A stretch of 64,000 nucleotides of DNA, taken from contig CAJWAA010000009.1 in NCBI GenBank assembly GCA_913020295.1, positions 28,037-92,036 of the forward strand, written 5' to 3'. Under the pieces are notes generated by a model, which worked only from the letters and a program-made list of their open reading frames with translations, did not search any database and was not told where the DNA came from. The translations under genes and the position numbers were made by a program. Position 1 is the stretch's first letter. Every line of letters begins with the position of its first letter. Positions 53,301 to 62,600 of this stretch are shown here, piece by piece. Origin of the DNA: an uncultured Flavobacteriaceae bacterium (GTDB lineage: Bacteria; Bacteroidota; Bacteroidia; Flavobacteriales; Flavobacteriaceae).

Positions 53301-54642
53301 TAAACCAAAGTTCATCCAGGGAGGAGAGGCTAACAACCATCCCAAAGAGGTATTGAATAAAATATGGAAAGACTGGGAAGCATTTGCTTCCTATGCTTTT
53401 AATAAATCCCACTCCACTTGTTATGCTTGGATTGGATATCAGACAGCATATCTCAAGGCACATTACCCCTCGGAGTATATGGCGGCGGTACTTTCTAATA
53501 ATATGAGTGACATTAAACAAGTCACTTTCTTTATGGAAGAGTGCAAAAGAATGGGGGTTAAAGTTTTGGGACCTGACGTCAATGAGTCTTTTTATAAATT
53601 CAATGTAAATGAAGAAAATGCCATCCGTTTTGGAATGGGAGCAATCAAAGGAGTTGGAAAGGGAGCGGTAGATACTATTATTGAGCACCGTAAAGAGGTA
53701 CCTTATCAAAGCATTTTTGATTTGGTCAAGAAAGTAGACCTAAGAGCTGCCAATAAAAAAGCACTTGAAAACCTCGCTTTGGCGGGTGGATTTGATTCTT
53801 TTGTGGGTACGCACAGAGCTCAGTATTTTAATCCTGATGGAGATGGGGTTATTTTTTTAGAGAAGGTGATTCGATCTGGCTCTAAATACCAAGAAAGACA
53901 AAATTCAGCACAAACCAGTCTGTTTGGTGAAGATACAGACCAAGTTTATCAAGAACTGGTCGTCCCCCCCGCTCCTGAATGGGACAATTTGGGTAAACTC
54001 AAGAAAGAGAGAGAAGTGGTGGGAATTTACATTTCAGGTCACCCACTGGATGATTTTAAAAAGGAAATGGAATTGTTTACCAATGCGAATTTGTCTCAGC
54101 TCAAAGACTTGACGCCTTTGGTTAAAAAAAGTTTGAATGTTGCAGGTATTGTCAACGAAGTTCAGCATTTGGAATCCAAAAATGGTAAGGGATGGGGTCG
54201 ATTCACTTTGGAGGATTTTTCAGATCAGTTTGAGTTCAAAATTTTTGGAGAAGAATATCTCAAGTTTAAACATTTTATCAGTATCAATCAATTTATAAGG
54301 ATAAAAATTAATATTAAAGAGGGATGGAGAAATCAAGAAACATTCAGATTGGGAGATCCGCGTATTCAGTTTATTCATTTTGAGATGTTACACGACTCCC
54401 TTGCCAAAAACTCAAAAAAATTGACCTTACAGATTGATATTAGAGAATTGAAATCAGAAAGTATTCAGCAATTGAAGAGAGAACTTAAAAGTTTTAAGGG
54501 AGATAAACCGCTTTTTTTTGATATCATTGATACCAAAAAACAACTCAAATTAACCTTGGCAAGTCGCAAACAAAAAGTAACTATCTCGCAAGAGTTGATA
54601 TCACATTTAGAGGAAAAACAGTTTCAATTCAAATTGAATTAA
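50311..54642 (+). CDS. dnaE: DNA polymerase III alpha subunit with fused N-terminal exonuclease
   Basis: 1443 residues, replicative polymerase. Residues 1-185: DEDD 3'-5' exonuclease (LIFDTETTGLPRDW, GGHNVKFDINIVGAEF, EAHNATADVEATTRCFFEL), acting like an epsilon subunit. From about 258: PHP domain (FVHLHTHSQYSVLQSTSRIDDLVK). Palm catalytic acids in MPDIDIDFDDEGRGKVMDYV near 672. Further on are the helix-hairpin-helix region (IKGVGKGAVDTIIEHR) and an OB fold (VAGIVNEVQHLESKNGKGWGRFTLED). This fusion is the standard form in Flavobacteriia. A 9-bp hairpin follows the stop. Confidence 0.97.
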   Translation: MFLIFDTETTGLPRDWNAPLTNGDNWPRCIQIAWQLHDEDGNCISHEDYLVRPDGFTIPYDAEKIHGISTTLAQIKGIPIIEVLKRFHHALNQCEFIGGHNVKFDINIVGAEFFRSSDENPLENFPIIDTCTEQTASLCMLPGGRRGKFKLPTLSELHTHLFDTRFEEAHNATADVEATTRCFFELFRQGSIRPEALKNNEEILLHLKEVLDAPVKGIGLKHINLKAASERLVELAKSGEEHSKTVTDAEEQILQNTPFVHLHTHSQYSVLQSTSRIDDLVKTAVEDQMPAVTLTDHANLMGAFHFIKAIKKHNADLQEGKTYLKPILGCEFYVCEDHQDRSKRDNGYQIVFIAKNKKGYENLSKMSSIAYTQGFYYVPRIDKKVVEHYKSDLIVLTGNLYGEVPSKILNVGDNQAEEALKWWKAHFGDDLYIELMRHGQEDEKRANQVLIQFAQKHGIKVLATNNSYYTTKAEANAHDILLCVKEGEKQATPIGRGRGFRFGFPNQEYYFKSQAEMKNLFADLPHAIVNIEEVIDKVEPFDLEREVLLPKFDIPDDFSSNGSHQQRDRENQFLRHLTLEGAKRRYGTISDEIQERLDFELKVIAKTGYPGYFLIVQDLIAAARKMEVSVGPGRGSAAGSVVAYCLWITNLDPIKYDLLFERFLNPDRVSMPDIDIDFDDEGRGKVMDYVIEKYGANQVAQIITYGTMAAKSSIRDTARVLDLSLGDADRIAKLVPNIKLAKIFSLEEKELRENLRLDEFNQVKELKEIYEGEDLAGQTLKQAKVLEGSLRNTGTHACGVIITPDDITNFVPIASAKDSELNVTQFDNAVVEEAGLLKMDFLGLKTLTLIKDTVKQVKYRHGIDLVPDEFPLDDQMTYELFQRGETVGIFQYESLGMQKYLKDLKPNVFADLIAMNALYRPGPLEYIPSFVARKHGDEEIKYDLPEMKEFLKETYGITVYQEQVMLLSQKLAGFSKGDADLLRKAMGKKIFALLEKLKPKFIQGGEANNHPKEVLNKIWKDWEAFASYAFNKSHSTCYAWIGYQTAYLKAHYPSEYMAAVLSNNMSDIKQVTFFMEECKRMGVKVLGPDVNESFYKFNVNEENAIRFGMGAIKGVGKGAVDTIIEHRKEVPYQSIFDLVKKVDLRAANKKALENLALAGGFDSFVGTHRAQYFNPDGDGVIFLEKVIRSGSKYQERQNSAQTSLFGEDTDQVYQELVVPPAPEWDNLGKLKKEREVVGIYISGHPLDDFKKEMELFTNANLSQLKDLTPLVKKSLNVAGIVNEVQHLESKNGKGWGRFTLEDFSDQFEFKIFGEEYLKFKHFISINQFIRIKINIKEGWRNQETFRLGDPRIQFIHFEMLHDSLAKNSKKLTLQIDIRELKSESIQQLKRELKSFKGDKPLFFDIIDTKKQLKLTLASRKQKVTISQELISHLEEKQFQFKLN

Positions 54643-54647
54643 TTTGA

Positions 54648-54672
54648 TATTGAAATTTGCAATATTTCAATA
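54648..54672. terminator. Hairpin between dnaE and trxA (no U-tail)
   Basis: TATTGAAAT and ATTTCAATA form a perfect 9-bp stem with a 7-base loop just after the dnaE stop. On the plus strand it is followed by As, not Ts, so it is a weak terminator candidate or a mRNA 3'-end stabiliser. Confidence 0.35.
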
Positions 54673-54718
54673 AAAAAAAATTGATCGATGAGGTTAATGA
54701 TACATTTCTTAAAATGAT

Positions 54719-54726
54719 TAATTTTG
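54719..54726 (+). promoter_or_regulatory. -7 promoter box (TAATTTTG) for trxA
   Basis: An exact TAnnTTTG match 19 bases before the trxA ATG, implying a leader of about 13 bases. No good -33 TTG. Confidence 0.4.
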
Positions 54727-54745
54727 GATCTAAATTTTTTTGAAT

Positions 54746-55063
54746 ATGGCTTTAGAAATTACTGACGCAAATTTTGAGGAAACAGTTTTGAAATCAGATA
54801 AACCTGTAATTGTAGATTTTTGGGCTGCTTGGTGCGGACCATGTCGTATGGTGGGGCCGATTATTGATGAAATCAGTGAAGATTACCAAGGCAAAGCTGT
54901 TGTTGGTAAATTGGATGTTGACCAACACCAACAATATGCTGCAAAATATGGGGTCAGAAACATCCCGACGGTACTGCTTTTTGATAAGGGTGAATTGGTT
55001 GGTAGACAAGTTGGTGTTGCTCCCAAAAAAGCCTATGCTGATGCTTTAGACGCTGTACTATAA
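54746..55063 (+). CDS. trxA: Thioredoxin
   Basis: 105 residues, cytosolic disulphide reductase. Active site WCGPCRM (Cys-Gly-Pro-Cys) near residue 29-32, buried Asp in VIVDFWAAWC and the cis-Pro in RNIPTVLLF. The ATG at 54746 (MALEITDANFEE) is preferred over a TTG two codons upstream. Confidence 0.96.
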   Translation: MALEITDANFEETVLKSDKPVIVDFWAAWCGPCRMVGPIIDEISEDYQGKAVVGKLDVDQHQQYAAKYGVRNIPTVLLFDKGELVGRQVGVAPKKAYADALDAVL

Positions 55064-55090
55064 TCATCATCTTATTTGTCATTATAAAGT

Positions 55091-55120
55091 TTGGCAAAAT
55101 CAAAATGGGATGTATATTTG
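55091..55120 (+). promoter_or_regulatory. Full Bacteroidota promoter for tRNA-Asp
   Basis: TTG at 55091-55093 (preceded by T), a 19-base spacer and TATATTTG at 55113-55120 give both boxes of the Bacteroidota sigma-A promoter, ending 16 bases before the first base of the tRNA. This is the cleanest promoter in the window. Confidence 0.7.
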
Positions 55121-55136
55121 CAACCGCTGGTATTTT

Positions 55137-55210
55137 GGTCTGGTAGTTCAGTTGGTTAGAATACATGCCTGTCACGCATGGGGTCGCGGGTTCGAGTCCC
55201 GTCCAGACCG
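55137..55210 (+). tRNA. tRNA-Asp (GTC)
   Basis: 74 nt cloverleaf. Acceptor stem GGTCTGG/CCAGACC (55137-55143 and 55203-55209) with discriminator G at 55210; D arm with TAGTTCAGTTGGTTAGAA; anticodon arm CATGCCTGTCACGCATG with anticodon GTC; T arm CGGGTTCGAGTCCCG. CCA is not encoded. A strong terminator follows 13 bases later. Confidence 0.97.
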
Positions 55211-55223
55211 CTAAAAGCCAAAC

Positions 55224-55256
55224 ATAACCTCTTCATCTAGAAGAGGTTATTTCGTT
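55224..55256 (+). terminator. Terminator of the tRNA-Asp transcript
   Basis: ATAACCTCTTC (55224-55234) pairs perfectly with GAAGAGGTTAT (55240-55250) across a 5-base loop, followed by TTCGTT. Only a short T tract, but an 11-bp stem directly behind the tRNA. Confidence 0.75.
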
Positions 55257-55646
55257 CATAATCAATTTAAAATACAGGTGAGTTTTTAATTGATCACCAA
55301 ATTTTAAAATATTTTAAACTTAATTTGAGTCTAAGTTTAATTTTTTAAAAAAATATTATTGTGTCAAAAAATTTAGTGATAGTTTATTTAAATATTGTTG
55401 CAGTTTTTTATCCCCCATTAGTTAGGTTATTGACATGAAACTTATCCCTATCAAAATCCATTAAGTTTAAATTATACAGATTAATAAGGATTTATTGTTG
55501 ATCTTAATGATCATTATTTTTTGACATGAGTTTTGAGCAGTAAGTTAATCAGTGGTAAAATAAAAAAGAGATTAAATTTTTGAAAACTTTGTTATTGATA
55601 AGACCTTGCCGGAATTAGCTCGAGATTTCTAGATACTATGTCTGAT
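55257..55646. other. AT-rich intergenic region without recognised features
   Basis: About 390 bases between the tRNA terminator and the 3' end of porP/sprF. Stops are frequent in all frames, and I see no hairpin with a T-tract, repeat or RNA gene. It would have to contain the transcription end of the leftward giant-protein operon. Confidence 0.5.
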
Positions 55647-56660
55647 TTAAAAATAATTATCTATCTGTAAAGATTTATAAAGTCCCCTATTATTTCTTCT
55701 GTAGATACTAAAATCAAAAATAATAGCAAACTCAAAAATACTTGGTGCGTATACTTTACCTAGGGTTCGAAGGGGAAAATTATATCCCAAATTGAAATAA
55801 AAGTTTTCTAAATTTAACCCAATAGTTCCTCCAACGTTATTTAAGCTAAAAGAATCAACCATTGAAGTTTGCTGTGATAAACCGAGATTAAACTCACCTA
55901 GATTAAATTTTTGCTCTAATTGTGTGTAAATGGAATTTCCCTCTTTTACGGTATTTAACATAGTATATAGATATGAATATCTGGGTAAATATGATCTCCC
56001 AAAAGGATTGATATCAAATTCATAGCCAAGTTGCATCCCAAATTTTATACTTTCCCTAAATGTGTTTTCTTCATTAAATGAAACATTTGGACGATTTAGT
56101 TGCTTTAGTGATATACCTATTAGAAACTTATCACTATGGATTAAAAATGATGCACCTATATTTAAATTATTTACTACTCCTAAATCATCTGAGACAGGAT
56201 CAATTGAATTGGAATTAATAAACCCAGAGTTTGTGTCAAGTTGATCTGCAAATATCATAGAATCAGAGTCTATACTTCTTGTACCAATACCAATATATAT
56301 CGATGGTAAGAAAAACAGTTGATTATCAAGCTGCACCTTATATACATATGTAAACCTTGTTAATCCAATTCTAAGGCCAGTGTTTTTTAAATCAAAATAA
56401 TTTATATCAAATCCTAAACTGAAATTTTTGTTTTGAAAAGGCAAACTTGCAAAAGCATATTTATTATCTATTTGTTCATTTTCATTTACTCTAAGAGAAT
56501 TATAAAGTATTCCAACTCTTCCTAATTGATTAAATCCAAAATAACTTGTATTTGCCTTTTGCAAAAACTTAGATTGATTAATTACATATTCATCCTGTCC
56601 AAAAGATTTTTTGGAAGAAATGCTCATGATGAATATTATAATCAAAATTTTTCTCATCAT
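55647..56660 (-). CDS. PorP/SprF-family type IX secretion membrane protein
   Basis: 337 residues. Signal peptide (ILIIIFIMSISSKKSFGQ) followed by an outer-membrane beta-barrel-like body with alternating strands (LPFQNKNFSLGFDINYFDL; NFYFNLGYNFPLRTLGK) and the N-terminal IYNSLRVNENEQIDNKYAFASLPF typical of PorP/SprF. These proteins are needed for secretion or surface attachment of partner proteins carrying type-B C-terminal domains, and are usually encoded directly downstream of them. Here the ATG overlaps the stop of the giant protein (ATGA), so the two are coupled. Confidence 0.88.
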   Translation of the reverse strand: MMRKILIIIFIMSISSKKSFGQDEYVINQSKFLQKANTSYFGFNQLGRVGILYNSLRVNENEQIDNKYAFASLPFQNKNFSLGFDINYFDLKNTGLRIGLTRFTYVYKVQLDNQLFFLPSIYIGIGTRSIDSDSMIFADQLDTNSGFINSNSIDPVSDDLGVVNNLNIGASFLIHSDKFLIGISLKQLNRPNVSFNEENTFRESIKFGMQLGYEFDINPFGRSYLPRYSYLYTMLNTVKEGNSIYTQLEQKFNLGEFNLGLSQQTSMVDSFSLNNVGGTIGLNLENFYFNLGYNFPLRTLGKVYAPSIFEFAIIFDFSIYRRNNRGLYKSLQIDNYF

Positions 56661-59600
56661 CTAACAAGTAAAAATGGACCTGATTTTTCTATTAATTTAT
56701 CCTGTTGGAATGTAGTTCCAAAAAAATTATAAATGTAATATGGATTACTATCAGCTGAATCTAAATTGGATTGATCAATTTCAGGTCCAGACCAACCTTC
56801 AACAGTAAATGGTTCTGCAAAATCTGGATTGTTTGACTGCTGGTACTCAGAGTACAATAAGTTTCCTCTGTAATCATAAACTTCAAATGTTACATCTCTA
56901 AATCCACTGAATTTTGGAAAAAAGGTATCATTTACACCATCATTATTAGGAGAAAACACATTAGGAACCATAACATTGTAACCAGACCCAACAATTATAG
57001 GTTTGTAATCAGAACTGACACAACCTAGCTCATTGTAAATATTTAGGGTGGCTACATAAGTTCCTTCGAGATTATAAGTATATGTGATTGGAGTAAGATT
57101 TCCTTCGCTTGTCTCTCTAGTTATTGGATCACTTGAATCCCCAAAAATCCACTCCTCTGTTACGTAGGGATCGGTGGATAAGTTTGTAAATGTAACAACC
57201 TCATTTGTTAAAACTGATCTAACCTCTTGATTTGAGTTTTGAATAATATTACTTGGTGATGTGAACTCAAAATCTGCTTCTCCTATACCTAATTTTATCT
57301 CAAAACTAACGTTACAACCCCTGGTGTTTCTAACTTCTAAAATTGCATATTCTTGAGGATCTCCAATATCTAAACTATATCTATTTGTACTTAGCTGAAC
57401 TGGATTTTGAATGATTTCCTGGTTATAATAGAATGTTAAGTTACTTGCCTGATTATCGAAAATATCAATGTAAATTCTTCCAGGATTTTCAAAACATAAG
57501 CTTTGATCAGTCAAAAACGGAGTTCCTAATGGAAGTAATTCATCGTTAATCGGAACTTGAATTAATTGCTCAAAATAAGTTCTCTCATTACTTCCACACT
57601 CTGTAAATGTAGATTGAATTACAATCTTATAATTTCCTGATATTAAATTAAATTGAGATGTCGAATTTCTAGCCGATGGAATAACTGTCCAAGTTCCTGA
57701 AGTACTTGAAGATGATGCAGATTCAATATACCAAATAACCTCATATGGCTGAACTCCTCCGTTAATTGTAAATCCTATTTGTCCATCAGACTGACCTGAA
57801 TCACAATTGGGCTCTAAGGCAAAAACATTTGTATTTTCCTCATTGTTAAACAATGCGGGTGTTATACTAAATGGAGATGTGGTGTCTTCGACTGTTAAAA
57901 GAGGAAAATTCCTCTGATCTCCCACATTTGTTATGATACAACCTTCCTGATCTTCAACTGTCAGTTCTAAAATACCAGGTCGGTCTAGCCCCCCAGGAAT
58001 ATTTTTACCTACAAATGTTCTTAAATCAGACGCTGAGGGTAAACCATTCTCATCATATGGTGTGAACCTCCAACTGTAAATGTAATATTCTTCTCCATTT
58101 TCTAAATATGGAGAACCACCTGTGACCTCAGCAAAAACCTCTGATATTCCAGTACATTCATCGATAAAAAATTCATAAACTCCTGTGTATTCTAAACTTT
58201 CAAATGGATCAATATCAAAAATATATGATGTGCTACAGTTTCTTGAAGTCCCTGAGGTGCTCCCAGATAAAATTTCATTTATAGTTAAAGTCCAGCGATC
58301 GTTTGTTAATCCAGACACAATAAAATTTTGTCCTAAAGTTGTTGGATTTGAACTGGTTAGAACAATATTTCCTTGAGTTTGGTCATCTATTATTGCACTA
58401 TTGTTCTCACCAACTAGACTAATTTCAAAGTTTCTTGTGAATCCTTGATTTAAAATATTACTTTCTACTCTAAATGAAATTGTTCCATTAATACCTCCAT
58501 CACCTTGACAACTTCCAACTGCCTCAACCTCTTTTGAGAAGTTCTTAATTATTACATTCTCTGTTGAAACCACGATTTCTCTTGTCTCATATACCCCTGA
58601 TCCACAATTTTCAAGGGTGTTACCAACTCTTTGGTCAGATATAATTGCTTTATACGTACCATTTTCAATATTTATTAAACTAGCATAACCGTCGTATTCG
58701 TTGAGAATTTGCCATGATGGAGTTGCATTAGACGAATTAATATCTCTTCTTTGCCATTGAATTGATAATGGAGGAACTATTGTAGACTGATCAATATCTA
58801 AAATAATAGAACCTTCTGTGCCTCCATCACAACCCGGCTGAATAATATCGATATTGCTTAAGACAATTTGTTGTCCTCCTACTTCATTAATCTCAACTTC
58901 ACCCGCATCAATTTGACAAAAAGAACCATCAATGTTATATTTAATGACCTCATAGCTGTAATTTCCAGATTGACTTATGTCTGGGAAAATATAATTCGCA
59001 GCAGATGCCCAGGAATTTCTTAAATTTAATCCAGAGTTAGAGACCCAGTTGACCTCAAGTATTTCTCCTTGTTGGGAAGGGAAACCATCGATTGCTAGTT
59101 CTATTCTTCCGAGCTGGCTATTACTACAATCAATGTCTTGAATACTCACTACTGACACATCAGCATCAAAAGGAATATTAACAGATGGTGTAGAACTGAT
59201 CTGATTTATTTCAATCATTGTATTTTGACACCCATAATCATCAGAAATATCTAGACTTGAAAAATTGATTAAATTGGGATCATTTGTATTGAATGTAACA
59301 GTTCTATCATTTGGCCCACTACTTTTAGCCTCTAATGATCCATTCATAACTAACGTGTAAGGACCTAAACCATCTTTTCCTCCTGAAACCTCAAAAACAA
59401 GGGTAGTAATATCACCAGCACAATTAGCCTCAACTCTTTGTTGAATGAGTTCACTAGCTTTTAGCTTATCTGGAATTTCTACTTCAAAGAAGTATGAATC
59501 AACACATTCGCTATTTTGTGATAATTCTCCTGCATAGGTCAAAGTAACTCTCGCCTCATAAACTTTTTCAAGATATCCTACTGAATTTTGAGGTCTTGAA

Positions 59601-62600
59601 ACGGAAATAGAATTTGTATTTGCGAATCTGGGGATATTATTTTCGTACCAATCGACAGTGTATGTTCCTATTAGCACACCATTTTCAAGAAGTTGGTTGC
59701 CCACAGCATCTGGGTTATTTAGCATAATCCCCAAAGTCAACTCATCATCATTACATACCGCACTTACATTAACTCTATTATTTTCAATTTGAGTGTAATA
59801 TGAGGTGCTATTACTCGGCCTGAGCGAAAGTTGATTTTCAGCTTGAACTTCAAATTGGATATCGGTAGAACAATTACTAAGAATATCAACTATATTAACT
59901 GAATAAGTTCCCTCAACTAAATCAGCAATACTGGGAACACTCGCAAACTCTATCCCATTAGGAGTTGTCCACTCAAATCGGTAAACTCCAGAAACTGTCG
60001 ATGAGATTGGTATGGAGCCACCGCTAAGTGCATTAGTTAAATCAATATATCGATCTGATGGCCTACATGCTCTTAACCTACTATCAACAAGATCCTCATC
60101 AATTGAAATTGGTTGAACTATTTGTATTGAGGGCAGATCTCCAGATTCAGGATAAACAAATGTGATACATCCATCTTTAAAGGCCTGAATTTGATAGTTA
60201 TAAATAAGAGACTCGTTGCTCACACCAATCAAATTAGGTTGCCCAGAAATTAATATTTCATTACCCCCAATTAACTGAATATCAACTCCAGTTGGTTTTT
60301 GTGTCTGAACAGTGTTTCCATTTCGATTGGTACTTGTCCAAGATATATCCCAATTATCAAATTGGGATATAGAATATCGAATATCTGTTAAAGGATCATT
60401 GTTACAAACTACTTGATTTTCGGTGGATTCTTGAGAAATTCTTTGAATTTCAGAGGAATCGTCCACAATTATAGTTCCATTAAAAGTTGTTGAGCAATCG
60501 CTATTTAGGGTTATGCCGTAATTATAGGTTCCAGCAACCAAAGGAGTGCCTTGAAGGAAAACATTTACCTCTCTTTGATTAATTTGAGTATAGCTTACAG
60601 TTAATCCATTTGGAATACTATCAACTATAAAGTCATCTAGTGTAATGGAATTTTGAATAGACTCTATCTCTGCGGAAAGCTGAATTTGAACTATTGGAGT
60701 TCCCATACAAACATTTTGATTAGCTCCCCCACTGACTAAATTTAATTCTGGTATTTCATTAACAGTAATTGTGCCTGATTCTTGAGAAATATTATCGCAC
60801 GAGTCTCTTACCTCAAGAATATATCTGTAATTACCATAATTACTTATAGTGCCTTGTATTTCAATAAAATTATTATTTCTGTTTTGATTGATTCCATTTA
60901 GTGTTGTAGAAACCCAATTTGAATTAGCATCTTGTTTCTCCCAATCAATTGAATAATTATCTGTAATACCACTTACCTCATAAGCAATTCTTTCAATTAT
61001 TTCCCCCTCACATACCGTTTGAAAGGTCGTATTTATATTTGTGTTAAGTGAAATACTAAATTGTGGTTTAACACCAATATTATAATCGTATACTTTTTCA
61101 CAACCAGTTGAAGTGTTTTCTAATGTTAATTCGTATGTTACATATAAAAGACTATTGGTTGTATTAACTAATGACTCAGAAATCGTAAGTGATCTTGCAG
61201 TTTGAAGCCCTTGAAGTTGGTTTGCTGGATTTGAAATACCATTTTGTTGAGCTCTAGTCCATGATTTTACTCTGTATATTGGAAGCCCATTTACTTGAGA
61301 TGGTGTTCCACTTTCCACAAAAGGGGAGATTTCAATTTGGAATGGAGTAGTACTACAAACTTCAATTAATTCATTTACAGAATAAGTATTACTCTCAAAT
61401 TCTATCGTACCAATGAGTGGCGGGGGTAAAATTTCTATATCCATCGTTGTGCTTGAAGAACAACCATTTGCTTGGGCGGTAAATTGATATGTTACTATTA
61501 CTGGCGAGGTTACTCCTGATAGTAATGTTAGTCGCTCTGAGATTGTTCCAATACCATTTGATGAAGCTTCTTCAATAGCTGTATTGGATAATCTTTGCCA
61601 ACTAATTTGTGCGTTTGTTACATTACTTGTGGGATTAAAATTAAATAGGGAACCACTACATATCTCTATACCATTAGTAAGATTATTTACTATCGGAATT
61701 GGATTTACATTAACACTAATGATTTCTGTAGAGTTGCATCCGTCTGCGTTTTGAACTATAACCTCATATGTATAGTTAACAATATTAGATGTTGAGTTAA
61801 ATAATTGATTATCATATAGATTTTGGGAGGTGCCTGAGACTAAATTAGTATCAGTTCTACTCCAAGAAACGACACTAACTCCGGGATCAACCTCTAATGT
61901 ATACTCAAGAGCGTTCCCAGAGCATAAATTGATTATGTTATTATTTTCAATTCTTGGATTAGCCCGAACTATAACAGTGTAATTAAAGTTTTTTGTACAT
62001 ATACCATCAGTTGAGGTAATATTATATGTTACTTCTATATCGTTAAGGGTACTGTTTATAAGAGTTTGGGCTCCCCACTCATCTTGAGTCCCATTAATCA
62101 ATGAATTGTCTAAACCAGTAATTGCATTTCTATTCCATGTAAAACCTGTGACATTTGGAGAGAAATAATTAAATAAATCAGTTGGTGAAACACCTGAGCA
62201 TTTTACCTCTGGAGTATTGTATTCAAATGAAATTGGTGCGCCAATATTAACTGTTAAAGTAATTGAATTTTGAGCTGATTGACACGATTGATGATTGATA
62301 TAAAGAGTATAAACCGCTTGTTGAGTTTGAGTACTTGTATTTGTTAAAATATCATCAATTAAATCTGAGTTACTTTGGATATTAGTTCCACCATTTATAA
62401 GAGTATTTGTATCAGTTCTACTCCACAAAAACCTTGCATCAACTCCAATATTACTTGTAATCTGATGATTAATAGACTCTCCGGAGCAAATATTTAAACT
62501 ATTTACAGAAGTGAACTGAGGCTGAGGGTAAACCACTACATCAATATTGTTTGTCTGGTTTGTGCAGCCATCATTTCCAGATAATGTAACAATATAGGTT

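Noticed and set aside
53140..53709. 189-codon minus-strand frame inside dnaE
   Set aside because: Lies wholly within conserved polymerase sequence; no start context or homology.
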